Below are positions 1 through 11,561 of a DNA stretch of 64,000 nt, in pieces. This DNA is from Acidipila sp. EB88. GTDB lineage: Bacteria; Acidobacteriota; Terriglobia; Terriglobales; Acidobacteriaceae. The notes below the pieces were generated by a model. That model had not been told where the DNA came from and made no database searches. It was given only the letters and a program-made list of their open reading frames with translations. The position numbers and the translations under genes were made by a program. The stretch lies in assembly GCF_003858395.1 (NCBI RefSeq), contig NZ_QWEV01000005.1:2914001-2978000 (forward strand), read 5' to 3'. The first letter of the stretch is position 1; every line of letters starts with the position of its first letter.

Positions 1-754
1 CTGCATTGATAGCGGCCTGGATCGCAGCCGTGTCGTCATGCATGACCAGCGCGTTGGTAAACGACGTGGGGAGGGGATCGGCCGTGGTCATCGAGGTGAG
101 CGTCATCCCCGTGATGGTGGTGAAGAAGTCTTCGTTCTTCGCAAGGCTCGGGTTGCTGGCAGGCAGCACGCTGGGCCAGCCGCCCCGCGATCCCGGGCGC
201 TGACCGACATCCATCGAGTCGGCGGAAAAGCCGGCGACCTGGAGCAACTGGAATGGGCCGCCATCTTCGGACACGTACCAGAGAAAGCTTGGAGAGGGGC
301 CGACGTTGGAGTTTGGCGTGCCGAGGGCGTTGAAGACCGTTGTATAGGAGAGGTCGGGCTCATTGGAGACGCAGGTGCGTGGGCTCGGTGCGCTGACGCC
401 CTGGAGCGGGTCTACGGCGCTGACGACGTAGCAGTAGGTGTGCACGCCGGTAGCGCCTGTGCCACCCTTCACGACAATGGGCGGCGTGGTGATGGCCGCG
501 GCCTGGGATGCAGGACCGCCCCCGATCACGATCAGGCCCTGGCCCACGCTGAAGCCGCCCGCGGCGGGCAGAACACAACCATTGAATTGCGTGGTGCCGG
601 CGCTGCCAGAGCAGATCGTGGTGAGCGTAAGCCCCGACGCGCCGTAAGCGGCAACGTTGAAGGTGGCGGCCTGCGCAGGTGGGGAAGCGTCGAAGGCCAG
701 GCTAAGGGTGGCAGCTAGGGAGAGCCCTGCGAACTTGGGAAATGAAACAAACAT
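1..754 (-). CDS. Secreted pectate-lyase-3-like beta-helix protein, N-terminal part (runs off the left edge)
   Basis: The minus strand is open from an ATG at 754 to the window edge, giving 251 codons without a stop. The first ~29 residues are a signal peptide (hydrophobic core followed by PPAQAA). Mature protein starts with FNVAAYGASG and the visible part ends in HDDTAAIQAAINA; together these two motifs are the signature of the N-terminal repeat of the pectate lyase 3 family (PF12708), which folds as a right-handed beta-helix and acts on polysaccharide outside the cytoplasm. The segment between them (about 200 residues, with a fibronectin-like stretch HTYCYVVSAVDP) is a longer insert than usual for the family. 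A weak ribosome site (GCAGG) lies about 8 nt upstream. The catalytic region is beyond the window, so lyase, hydrolase or purely binding function cannot be decided. Confidence 0.75.
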   Translation of the reverse strand, partial: MFVSFPKFAGLSLAATLSLAFDASPPAQAATFNVAAYGASGLTLTTICSGSAGTTQFNGCVLPAAGGFSVGQGLIVIGGGPASQAAAITTPPIVVKGGTGATGVHTYCYVVSAVDPLQGVSAPSPRTCVSNEPDLSYTTVFNALGTPNSNVGPSPSFLWYVSEDGGPFQLLQVAGFSADSMDVGQRPGSRGGWPSVLPASNPSLAKNEDFFTTITGMTLTSMTTADPLPTSFTNALVMHDDTAAIQAAINA

Positions 755-1493
755 ACAAACCTGCTTTCGCGAATGAAGATGAAATGTGGCTCTGCCCGGT
801 GCAGCTTCCCCCGTCCAACAGCGCTTCGCTTCTTTGAGCGGAGCGCTGTCGTGCGCAGGCATTGATTGAAAGATCAGGACTCGCCTGCAGACCCGCGCAC
901 CCTGTGCCGGACTCCTGCGTGCTACTGAAACTTATACGCAGCCGGCTTGTGATTCAGGCTTGGAGATATGTAAGAACGGCTATCTTAAGTAACATTTACA
1001 TAGGTCATGTGTTATGCAGCCTGTTCCATATGCCGCGCCGCGGCAGGGCTCGAAAGCAAGCAGGCCGTCACTTTGCGCACGCAGGGAGGCATTGCGGAGC
1101 TTTGGGTTCCAAAGCTGACGAATGTAAATACAACTTTTGAGTTAGTTAGTAGGCGGGCGATGGGTAAGTGGAACCAACTGCAACGCCTATGGTGCTGCAT
1201 GCCGCAGAGCCTGCAACTTTGGTGGTACGTTTGCGACCTGCGACGAGCAGGTTTGCGAGCGCCAAGAACACGACGAACAGGGGACTGCTGTGTGCGCGCC
1301 GAGTTGTGCCGGGAGGGGAGAACACACTGCTCACATCGACAAACAACAGCAGCGGTGCGCCGGACGTCGCTTGCGGAGCGGACCTTGTCCGGCCGAGTGA
1401 TTGCCGTATCGCGGCTGCCTGCCAGGGAGGCGGCTTTGCGCGCCCACGACGGGAAAAGCGGTGGGCAATTGCTCGAGGCTCTAGAGTGACAGA
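755..1493. other. Intergenic region, no convincing gene
   Basis: About 740 bases between two divergently transcribed genes. Besides the inverted repeat at 818-849 there is an AT-richer patch around 940-1020 that could hold promoters. Open frames exist on both strands but they are rich in Arg, Cys and Ser, have no ribosome sites and match no family I know. One minus-strand frame near 1146-1300 encodes a short hydrophobic stretch followed by basic residues; I do not call it. Confidence 0.5.
818..849. promoter_or_regulatory. Inverted repeat upstream of the pectate-lyase-like gene
   Basis: Two 13-base arms (ACAGCGCTTCGCT and AGCGGAGCGCTGT) separated by TCTTTG can pair with one G-T wobble. It lies 64 bases upstream of the start at 754 on the minus strand. 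There is no T-run on either side, so a terminator is unlikely; an operator or a 5'-leader hairpin is the better guess. Function is inferred only. Confidence 0.4.
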
Positions 1494-2267
1494 ATGGACC
1501 TTGATTTTGAGAGCTCGACGCTGGCGGACTTCTACCTTGCCTATCGCAGCATGTTGCGCGCTGCCGGGGACGCCCCGCTGGGAGGCCGGCTTGTGCTGCT
1601 GTCGCACCCGGGACAGCGAAGGAGTGCCGCGGCCGCTGCGGCCGCTGCCGCGCGCATCGCCGGTGCGGCCTGCCTGCTGCTGATTGCGGATGAGCGGCAG
1701 GCCAAGGAGGTGGTGCGTGCCGGGTACTGTGACTACCTGGTCACCAGCCTGGATGAAGCTGTGCGGATTCTGAAGAATGAAGTACGGCGGCAGGCGGCGA
1801 CCGCGGTGTGTCTGCTGGGTGAGCCGTCGCACTCGCTCGCCCTTTGCGTCGGGCGTGGAATCCAGCCGGATCTCTTGGACCTCGTATCTCTTGCAAGCCA
1901 TGCTGATGGGGCTTGCGGAGAGCTAGTGGCCCGGGGTGCGCGCCCGATTGCCTGGGAGTCGTCCTGGAACGTCGAGGAGCAGGCTGTGGCCTGGAACGTG
2001 CCACACGGGCCGCTCGCGCTGCTGGCACTGGTGGATGCGCTGGCCAGGCGGGCAGTCGAGGAACAGGCGCGAGGGGCAGAGCGGCTGCGCTGGCTCACAC
2101 AGGCTCCGGCAACACTCGGGCGCGGCTGGCAGCGCGAGCGGTTGCTGCCGATGCGGCCGGTGGAAGTGAGCCGTTTTGTAGCGTTGGCGCGGGACCAGGC
2201 ATCCCTGGCCGAAGAGGGTGGACTGCAGGTCCTGGTGGATGGGGTAGAGATCCTGCTGCAGGCATGA
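1494..2267 (+). CDS. Urocanase-core-like protein of unknown function
   Basis: A 257-residue protein starting at the only in-frame ATG (a stop lies 12 bases upstream). Residues ~10-140 follow the order of motifs in the NAD-binding core of urocanate hydratase: GRLVLLSHPGQ (31-41, where urocanases have GRWVLTAGLGG), an Ala-rich helix, GYCDYLVTSLDEAVRIL (78-93), VCLLGEPSHSL (105-115, compare the IALCGNAAEILP region) and RGIQPDLLDLVSLASHADG (121-139, compare [20 protein letters not shown]). The conserved TDQTSAHDP catalytic-region motif is eroded, the glycine-rich loop is altered, and the flanking urocanase parts (about 550 residues in the whole enzyme) are absent. Residues 150-257 are unfamiliar. 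It converges on engB with 45 bases between stops. If the resemblance is real this is a non-catalytic or re-purposed Rossmann-type domain; the comparison is from memory and needs a profile search. Confidence 0.6.
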   Translation: MDLDFESSTLADFYLAYRSMLRAAGDAPLGGRLVLLSHPGQRRSAAAAAAAAARIAGAACLLLIADERQAKEVVRAGYCDYLVTSLDEAVRILKNEVRRQAATAVCLLGEPSHSLALCVGRGIQPDLLDLVSLASHADGACGELVARGARPIAWESSWNVEEQAVAWNVPHGPLALLALVDALARRAVEEQARGAERLRWLTQAPATLGRGWQRERLLPMRPVEVSRFVALARDQASLAEEGGLQVLVDGVEILLQA

Positions 2268-2312
2268 GCAGGGTACTGCATCCCTGCGGGGGGCGCTGCG
2301 AGACGACCGGTG

Positions 2313-2936
2313 TTACGCTTGGCGGTCTCGCCAGCTATCCGCCGCGGCAAAGATCGTGCTCCACAACTCTTTGAGACCAGCGCCGGTCTTGGACGAGCAC
2401 ATGAGCAGTGGCTCCTCTTCGGGCGTGCCGAGCCCCAGGCCTTTTCGCAGGGCCTGCAGCGCCTTGGTCCGGCCATTGCCCGACAACCGATCCGACTTGG
2501 TGCCGATCAGCAGGAAGGGGCGTCCGGCATCCCGCAGGAACTCAAGCAGTACGGCGTCGCTCTCCTGCGCAGGAATGTTGGCGTCGACCAGACACAGACA
2601 CAGGGCGAGCGTGGGGCGCTCGCGCAGGTAGGGGTCGATAAAGCTGGGCCACTCCGCGGAGATGGAGCGGGAGATCTTGGCGTAGCCGTAGCCAGGCAGA
2701 TCGGCGAAGTACACCCGCGGCGCCTGCTCTGCGCGTTCACTGATCGCGAAGAAGTTGATCGAGCGGGTGCGGCCCGGCGTTGAGGAAACGTGCGCCTGCT
2801 TGGAGCCGATCAGCGCGTTCAGGAGGCTGGACTTGCCTACGTTGGAACGTCCGAGAAACGCGATCTCAGGTGGCCCTGCTTTGGGAAAGTGGTCGGGGGA
2901 CATGGCGGAAAGCAGAAAGCGTGGGAAGGCTGGCAT
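2313..2936 (-). CDS. engB: Ribosome-biogenesis GTPase EngB/YsxC (YihA)
   Basis: A 207-residue TrmE-Era-EngA-EngB family GTPase needed for assembly of the large ribosomal subunit. Motifs in order: P-loop GRSNVGKSS (29-37), STPGRTRSINFF (G2 region), DLPGYGYAK (G3) and GTKSDR (G4). Length is typical. Two starts are possible: ATG 2936 or ATG 2903 (MSPDHFPKAG), and neither has a clear ribosome site. A TATACT hexamer sits about nine bases before ATG 2936, so a leaderless transcript from that start is conceivable. It lies downstream of lon on the same strand, a frequent neighbour of lon/clpX genes in bacteria. Confidence 0.93.
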   Translation of the reverse strand: MPAFPRFLLSAMSPDHFPKAGPPEIAFLGRSNVGKSSLLNALIGSKQAHVSSTPGRTRSINFFAISERAEQAPRVYFADLPGYGYAKISRSISAEWPSFIDPYLRERPTLALCLCLVDANIPAQESDAVLLEFLRDAGRPFLLIGTKSDRLSGNGRTKALQALRKGLGLGTPEEEPLLMCSSKTGAGLKELWSTIFAAADSWRDRQA

Positions 2937-3038
2937 CGAGGTTCAAGTATAGCGACTGGTGCATCCAGGGCCGCGCGGCTGCCTGCCTGCGCTCGATGAA
3001 AGTCGGGGTTGGTGCGTAGTTGTGGGCAGCAAACGAAG

Positions 3039-3062
3039 AAGGCAGCCCTCGCGGGCTGCCTT
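3039..3062. terminator. Hairpin downstream of lon
   Basis: AAGGCAGCCC and GGGCTGCCTT pair perfectly around the loop TCGC. It lies 24 bases past the lon stop; on the minus strand it is followed by CTTCGTTTG, a weak U-rich tail. Probable lon terminator, separating lon from engB. Confidence 0.6.
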
Positions 3063-3085
3063 GGTTCGCAGAACGCACCTTGTGA

Positions 3086-5494
<2,409 letters not shown>

Positions 5495-5647
5495 TCTGTC
5501 CTCTTCATGCGTTAGACGTCCATGCGGCGATTCGGATGCGCCATTCCGCTGCGGGCGGCCCCGGCGGTGTTGATTCGATTGTAACGCCGGCCCTGCCGTG
5601 GCCTTGACGTGGCCCCCTGATCGGCGTCACGAGGGTACCGACACAAA

Positions 5648-5669
5648 AGCCCGCGAAGACTCGCGGGCT
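5648..5669 (-). terminator. Rho-independent terminator of clpX
   Basis: AGCCCGCGA and TCGCGGGCT form a perfect 9-base stem around AGAC. Read on the minus strand it is followed by TTTTGTGT, and it begins 23 bases after the clpX stop. Confidence 0.8.
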
Positions 5670-5691
5670 CTGGTGTGACTGTGATACGGGA

Positions 5692-6972
<1,281 letters not shown>

Positions 6973-6993
6973 GTGTTGCTCCTGATGTGCAGC

Positions 6994-7013
6994 AGGGTCC
7001 CTTGCGGGACCCT
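6994..7013. terminator. Hairpin between clpP and clpX
   Basis: AGGGTCCC and GGGACCCT pair perfectly around TTGC, 17 bases past the clpP stop and just upstream of the clpX ribosome site. There is no U-run on the minus strand, so it may attenuate or protect mRNA rather than fully terminate. Confidence 0.5.
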
Positions 7014-7029
7014 CGTTCGTGTAGACCTC

Positions 7030-7620
7030 TTAGGTGCGTGGCCGATCGATGATCTCGTCGATGATGCCGTATTCCTTGGCCTGGGGCGCGTTCATGATGA
7101 AGTCGCGCTCCACATCCCGCTCAATTCTATCGAGGGACTGGCCGGTGTGCTTAGACATCAACCCGTTGGTAATCTCGCGGATACGCAGGATTTCGCGGGC
7201 GTGGATGTCGATATCGGTGGCCTGGCCGCTCAGCCCGCCCATGGACGGCTGGTGGATCAGGATGCGCGAGTTGGGAAGCGCAAAGCGCTTGCCCTTGGTG
7301 CCAGCCTGCAGCAGGAAAGCGCCCATGCTGGCAGCCTGCCCGATGCAGTAGGTCACCACGTCGTTCTTGATGAACTGCATGGTGTCGTAGATAGCGAGAC
7401 CAGCCGTGATGGAGCCGCCCGGCGAGTTGATGTAGAGCTGGATGTCCTTCTCTGGGTCTTCCCCGGAAAGGAAAAGCATCTGCGCGATGATGAGGTTTGC
7501 GATCTGGTCATCGATAGGAGTGCCGAGGAAGATGATGTTGTCGCGAAGCAGACGGGAATAGATGTCGTAGGCGCGTTCGCCCCGGCTCGTCTGCTCAACC
7601 ACCATAGGTACCAGTGCCAT
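7030..7620 (-). CDS. clpP: ATP-dependent Clp protease proteolytic subunit ClpP
   Basis: A 196-residue self-compartmentalising serine peptidase that forms the degradation chamber for ClpX. Catalytic triad visible: Ser98 in GQAASMGAF, His123 in [11 protein letters not shown] and Asp173 in ERDFIM. The oligomerisation/handle region EYGIIDEII closes the protein. The N-terminus is short, without the longer propeptide of E. coli ClpP. AAGGCAGG lies just upstream of ATG 7620. The neighbours are trigger factor upstream and clpX downstream on the same strand, the classical tig-clpP-clpX order. Confidence 0.98.
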   Translation of the reverse strand: MALVPMVVEQTSRGERAYDIYSRLLRDNIIFLGTPIDDQIANLIIAQMLFLSGEDPEKDIQLYINSPGGSITAGLAIYDTMQFIKNDVVTYCIGQAASMGAFLLQAGTKGKRFALPNSRILIHQPSMGGLSGQATDIDIHAREILRIREITNGLMSKHTGQSLDRIERDVERDFIMNAPQAKEYGIIDEIIDRPRT

Positions 7621-7662
7621 ATCCTGCCTTATCTTTCCGAGCGTCTTGCGGGTTCTTGTTGA

Positions 7663-7689
7663 AGCGGGGCGGGCTAAGCCCGCCCCGCT
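7663..7689. terminator. Strong GC-rich hairpin between tig and clpP
   Basis: A 12-base perfect stem (AGCGGGGCGGGC with its complement) closes a three-base loop TAA. It sits 42 bases before the clpP start in transcript sense. No U-tract follows, so it may be a pause or processing site within the tig-clpP leader. Confidence 0.5.
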
Positions 7690-7730
7690 ACCTGTCTGCT
7701 GTTACCAGTGTATCGACTTTGGTGCCCTGA

Positions 7731-7746
7731 CCTCCGCGAACGGAGG
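7731..7746. terminator. Small hairpin just after the tig stop
   Basis: CCTCCG and CGGAGG flank CGAA; in the minus-strand transcript the loop is UUCG. It starts 14 bases past the tig stop and is followed 40 bases later by the larger hairpin at 7663-7689. Confidence 0.4.
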
Positions 7747-7759
7747 CCGGGAACCAGGA

Positions 7760-9187
7760 TCAGCCCTGGGCGCCGGCACGCTCGTACAGCAAAGCGCCGG
7801 TCTTTTCGCGCCGGATCTGCTCGCGGATCTTCTGCACCGAGCCGTCCTTGGTGAGGCGGTCGCGGAGGGTTTCGAGAGGCTCCTGCATCTGCACCGACAG
7901 CATCTCGAGTTCGCGGTCCAGCTCAGAATCGCTCACTTCCACGTTCTCAAGCTGGGCAATCTTGTCGAGCAGCAGCGTACCCTGCACTTCGCCGATGGCT
8001 GCGTCGCGCTGTGCGGCGCGCAGGCGGGGGAAGTCGAGGTTGCGCATCTGCTCCTGCGGCATGCCCTGCTGGGCCAAAGCGCGGAGGCCCCGGTCGAGAC
8101 GCGCGTCAATCTGCGCCTGGACGAGGCTTTCCGGGATGGCGAACTGGTACTTCTCAGCCAGCGCTTCCAGCATCTTGTCCTTGGTCGTGGCCTCGGCCTG
8201 GCGCTTCTTGTCGCCCGCAAGGTGCTCGCGCAGCTTGGCGCGGAAATCGTCCATGGTGTCGTACTCGCCGAGGGTTTTGGCGAACTCGTCGTTCATTTCA
8301 GGCGAGTTGCGATGCTTGATGCCCTTGACCGCGACATCGTAGGCGATGGTCTTGTTGGCAAGGCGTGGCTCGCCGAAGTCAGAGGGATAGGTGACTTCGA
8401 ACTTGAGCTCCTGGCCGACCTTGGCGCCGCGAAGCGCGTCATTGAAGGCGGGCAGCGTGTTCTTGCCACCGATCTCCAACTGCACGTCTTCGGCAGCAAT
8501 GGGCTCGTCGATGGCCGGGGCGTTGTCGCCCTCGCCGCCGGTTACCTCACCCTTGAAGGTGATGGAGGCGAAGTCGCCGTCGCGCAGTTCGCGTTCCTCG
8601 GTGACAGGCTCCATGGTGGAGCGGGAGTCGCGGACACGGTCCATCTCGGCGTCAAACTCTTCGTCGGTCAACTCGCCGGCTTCACGCTCTACCTTGATGT
8701 CCTGGTAGCCGCTGAGGTCGATCTCCGGCATGACTTCAAACAGGGCCTTGAAGCGCAAGGGTTGGCCGTCCTCAAGCACCAACTCGGTGACCTGAGGCTG
8801 CGAGATCGGCTGCACGCCCTTGGCCTCGATGGCGGCGCGGAAGTGCTGGGGCAGAAGCTGCTCCACCACATCCTGGCGGATCTGCTCGTCAAAGCGCGAG
8901 CGGATCAGCGAAGGAGGTACCTTGCCGTTGCGGAAACCGGGAATACGCGCCTGGCGCGTGTAGTTCTTGATGATCCGACGGAACGCTGCCGAGACTTCAT
9001 CCGCGGGGATTTCGACCTCAACGTCCCGCGTGACCTCCGGGTTCAGCGCTGGCGCTGCTTCGGCCTGAGCATGGTGGTGCGCGTGGTCATGCTCATGATC
9101 GTGAGCGGCGGCCAGAATGGCAGTCTCCTCCGGGGTATCCAGAGGGGTGCTTGCGGGGGTGCTTGTGAGGGTGTCTGCTGAGCTCAA
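7760..9187 (-). CDS. tig: Trigger factor, ribosome-associated chaperone and prolyl isomerase
   Basis: A 475-residue protein that binds nascent chains at the ribosome exit tunnel. The ribosome-docking signature is GFRNGKVP in the N-terminal domain, followed by the FKBP-type isomerase domain (LRDGDFASITFKGEV... IGGKNTLPAFNDAL... region) and the helical C-terminal domain. Unusual is an N-terminal extension of about 50 residues before the normal start region (NPEVTRDVEVEIPADEV), rich in Thr/Pro and then His (residues 29-39, HDHEHDHAHHH). The extension is in frame and the only strong start is ATG 9187, so I keep it. It heads the tig-clpP-clpX block. The promoter should lie in 9188-9400. Confidence 0.96.
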   Translation of the reverse strand: MSSADTLTSTPASTPLDTPEETAILAAAHDHEHDHAHHHAQAEAAPALNPEVTRDVEVEIPADEVSAAFRRIIKNYTRQARIPGFRNGKVPPSLIRSRFDEQIRQDVVEQLLPQHFRAAIEAKGVQPISQPQVTELVLEDGQPLRFKALFEVMPEIDLSGYQDIKVEREAGELTDEEFDAEMDRVRDSRSTMEPVTEERELRDGDFASITFKGEVTGGEGDNAPAIDEPIAAEDVQLEIGGKNTLPAFNDALRGAKVGQELKFEVTYPSDFGEPRLANKTIAYDVAVKGIKHRNSPEMNDEFAKTLGEYDTMDDFRAKLREHLAGDKKRQAEATTKDKMLEALAEKYQFAIPESLVQAQIDARLDRGLRALAQQGMPQEQMRNLDFPRLRAAQRDAAIGEVQGTLLLDKIAQLENVEVSDSELDRELEMLSVQMQEPLETLRDRLTKDGSVQKIREQIRREKTGALLYERAGAQG

Positions 9188-9400
9188 CGTGTGCCTTCCG
9201 ATGTGCTCGTCCCGCGGGGACTGCTGAATCGCTTCGCGCGTGGCGCGGAAGCAGTCGCGTATCAGGGACGGCTTGTAGTGTCTATGCTACGGAGCTTTCG
9301 AGGGTGGGTCAAACCGCCGTAACAGACGGGGTGAGGGTTCACTGCTGATACCCCGGGGAGGGTCCCAGAAGTCGTCGAAACGGTGGTTTGGAGCAGTGCA

Positions 9401-9431
9401 TGCCGGGCTCGCGTATCGCGATGACCCGGCA
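9401..9431. terminator. Hairpin between the epimerase-like gene and tig
   Basis: TGCCGGG and CCCGGCA enclose a second stem CGCG-tat-CGCG. It lies 41 bases past the stop of the upstream minus-strand gene. No U-tract; terminator role is inferred from position. Confidence 0.4.
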
Positions 9432-9471
9432 CGCAGGTGAGCTTCCAGGAGCGGGGCAGGGGAGGTCGCGT

Positions 9472-10788
9472 TTACTGGGCGCGGGCAGGACCGTCCGGGG
9501 CGGGCGGTGGGACAAACAGCTTGAGGCGCACCTGCCAGGTCACGCTCTGCCCCGGCTGCAGTGTCACCATGCCCGTGTCGGCGCCGTGCCACTCGGCGCC
9601 GAAGGGATCGCCGAAGTTGAACTGTTCTTCCACCGCGACGAAGTTTTTAGCAGGCGGCGCATACACCTGGACAGTCTTGATCTCGGGCGACAGGCCCTGG
9701 ATCGAAAGGCCGTACCCGGCCGCGGGATCAATCAGTTGCACCTCGACCGCGCCGTTAGTACGGGTCAGGGTAGAGAAGTTGTCGTCCAGGAACTGCTGAC
9801 CCAGCGGCTTGCCACCCGGCGCGTTGAAGTCGTACGGGGTGCCGGCAACCGGCTTCAACTCCCCGGTGGGGAACACATCGTCATAGTTATTGACGGCGGC
9901 GAGCTTGGCCCCCGGAACGTGCAGCCGGGCCTGCGCCCGGTTGCCGCTGGGAATGGCGAAGTATGGGTGCCAGCCGATGGCCATGGGTTCGGCCACACTG
10001 CCGACGTTCTTGGCCGTGATCGTTGCCGTCACTGCATCCGCGGCAAGGTCAATAGCGAACTTCAGATCTGTCTGCGAGACCCAGCGGCCACCGAAATCGC
10101 CGGCATGGAGGAAGCCTGTCACCCTTTGGCCGTCGGCGGTGGTGGTCTTCTGGATATCGCCTATTTTGCTCGCGAGGATCAGGCCATGGATCGAATGCTT
10201 CTGTGCGCCCGGCTTCTTGCCCGCGAAGTCTGCCGGGAGCGTGAGGGTGTGCCCCTGCCAGCTGGTGGTGATGTTGTTTCCGTCGGCCGACAGCTTGCCG
10301 AGGATGCGGTTGGGGTAGGGAACCAGGAACCCGCCGCCAAAGGAGGTGCTGGCTGTGCCACCCGGGTCGCCCGGGCCTCCATTGAGCTTGCCTGCCGCCT
10401 CCTGCACGCTGGGTGAGGCCATCAACGGAACCTCGCCCCTGCCGGGCAGGTTGGCGGTGATCTGGAAAGTATTGAAGCCGCGGCCGGGAAAGATGGTCAC
10501 CGAGGTGAACTGCGGCGTGGAGGTGTCGGCGGTGCCGGGGGTATCGCGGTGCAGCATAACCACGTCTTCTCCACCGACCTGCAGGGACGAGTCTGTCAGC
10601 AGGGGCTTGTCACTGCTGGGCGCAGCAGCGGGCGCATGGCTGCGGCACCCGGCGATTGGCAGCAGCATGGTGGCGAGCAGGGCCAGGGCGACCTTGTGGG
10701 CAGAGCTGTGGTCTCGTGTGGGCAAAGAGGTGGTCCTTCGCGGAGCAGAATGGGAGCGCAGACCGCTTGCTGGTACTGCATGCTTCAC
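9472..10788 (-). CDS. Aldose 1-epimerase (GalM-like) lipoprotein
   Basis: A 438-residue protein whose C-terminal ~340 residues fit the galactose mutarotase-like fold: FGGGFLVPYPNRI (substrate-site Asn-Arg pair), the GWHPYFAIP catalytic-His motif, and the QVYAPPAKNFVAVEEQFNFGDPF block with the catalytic Glu. It would interconvert alpha and beta sugar anomers. The N-terminus has a hydrophobic stretch ending in a lipobox LLPIAGC (Cys48), so it is likely a lipoprotein facing the periplasm or outside. The n-region is long if ATG 10788 is used; a TTG in the SLPTRD segment would give a more normal signal peptide. Mutarotases are usually cytoplasmic and soluble, so the lipoprotein form suggests processing of sugars released outside the cell. 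Confidence 0.85.
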   Translation of the reverse strand: MKHAVPASGLRSHSAPRRTTSLPTRDHSSAHKVALALLATMLLPIAGCRSHAPAAAPSSDKPLLTDSSLQVGGEDVVMLHRDTPGTADTSTPQFTSVTIFPGRGFNTFQITANLPGRGEVPLMASPSVQEAAGKLNGGPGDPGGTASTSFGGGFLVPYPNRILGKLSADGNNITTSWQGHTLTLPADFAGKKPGAQKHSIHGLILASKIGDIQKTTTADGQRVTGFLHAGDFGGRWVSQTDLKFAIDLAADAVTATITAKNVGSVAEPMAIGWHPYFAIPSGNRAQARLHVPGAKLAAVNNYDDVFPTGELKPVAGTPYDFNAPGGKPLGQQFLDDNFSTLTRTNGAVEVQLIDPAAGYGLSIQGLSPEIKTVQVYAPPAKNFVAVEEQFNFGDPFGAEWHGADTGMVTLQPGQSVTWQVRLKLFVPPPAPDGPARAQ

Positions 10789-11145
10789 AGCAGGCGATCG
10801 GGCAGCGTGCCAATTCTACGACGAACCGGGTGCAGCCTGGCAAACCGCCGCGCTGCTTTCGCGGGCAGCCCGAGGGAAGCGTCGCGGGCTTGCCTGGGGC
10901 CAAGCGGATGGCGGGCTTGCGCGCGGGATTAAGGAAGGCATACGCCCGGGCTTTGTGGCTTCGGCCGGAACACATTGCGGTCCGCTGCGCAGGGCAAGGT
11001 GTTCCGGCTTGCGGCTATGGCCCGGGCGAATCGCTGCCCTGGGGGAGGACACCTGAAAGACGCAGCAATACGGCGAGAGGACGCAGTGCCTGTATTTTTT
11101 TCTACTTTCTTTCAGTCCGCTCGCAGTGCCCGGACAGTGAGCGTT
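10789..11145. other. Intergenic region, nothing recognised
   Basis: About 357 bases between the start of the epimerase-like gene and the end of the DUF3309 gene. A run of seven T residues occurs at about 11094 on the plus strand without a convincing stem. Frames on both strands are arginine-rich and unrecognisable. Confidence 0.5.
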
Positions 11146-11301
11146 CTAGAAAACGTTCAGCAACAGGAGAAGAACGACCAGAAGGAGCAGGGTTCCAATG
11201 CCCCCGGCCCCGTAGTAGCCCCAGTTGCGGCTGTAAGGCCACGCCGGCAGAGCCCCGACGAGCATGAGCAGCAAGACGACGATCAGAACATCCACGAGCA
11301 T
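11146..11301 (-). CDS. DUF3309 family small membrane protein
   Basis: A 51-residue protein beginning MLVDVLIVVLLL, with a first hydrophobic helix, the motif LVGALPAWPYSRNWGYYGAGGIG and a second helix LLLLVVLLLLLNVF. The G-A-L-P-x-W-P-Y-S-x-x-W-G-Y-Y core is the hallmark of DUF3309 (PF11752), tiny two-helix inner-membrane proteins found in many Proteobacteria and Acidobacteriota; function unknown. Two ATGs are in frame: 11307 and 11301. The ribosome site AGGAG touches the first but is 6 bases from the second, so 11301 is chosen. Confidence 0.85.
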   Translation of the reverse strand: MLVDVLIVVLLLMLVGALPAWPYSRNWGYYGAGGIGTLLLLVVLLLLLNVF

Positions 11302-11561
11302 AGGCATCTCCTAGGAAAGATGGGAAGCGACGGTAATCATCGTCCTGCCTGACCACAGTCAGGATCTCCTCCACGGATGCGGAGCGGGCGAAGACGGCTG
11401 CTCGGGCGCAGGCACAACGTGCGCGCAGTTGCCTGGCCCGGGCGGTGCCATGATGCTCGGAACGCATCGGGCGAGTGGGTTTGATTTGCGGTTCCGGTTA
11501 TCTTGCGCCCGTTCGATCGGTGTTCGCACGTGGCAAGTCAGCCCGCGCGACAGGAGATCAC

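Noticed and set aside
1146-1901. Minus-strand frame with a hydrophobic stretch near its end
   Set aside because: Overlaps the urocanase-like gene antisense; the part outside it has no start, ribosome site or recognisable family.
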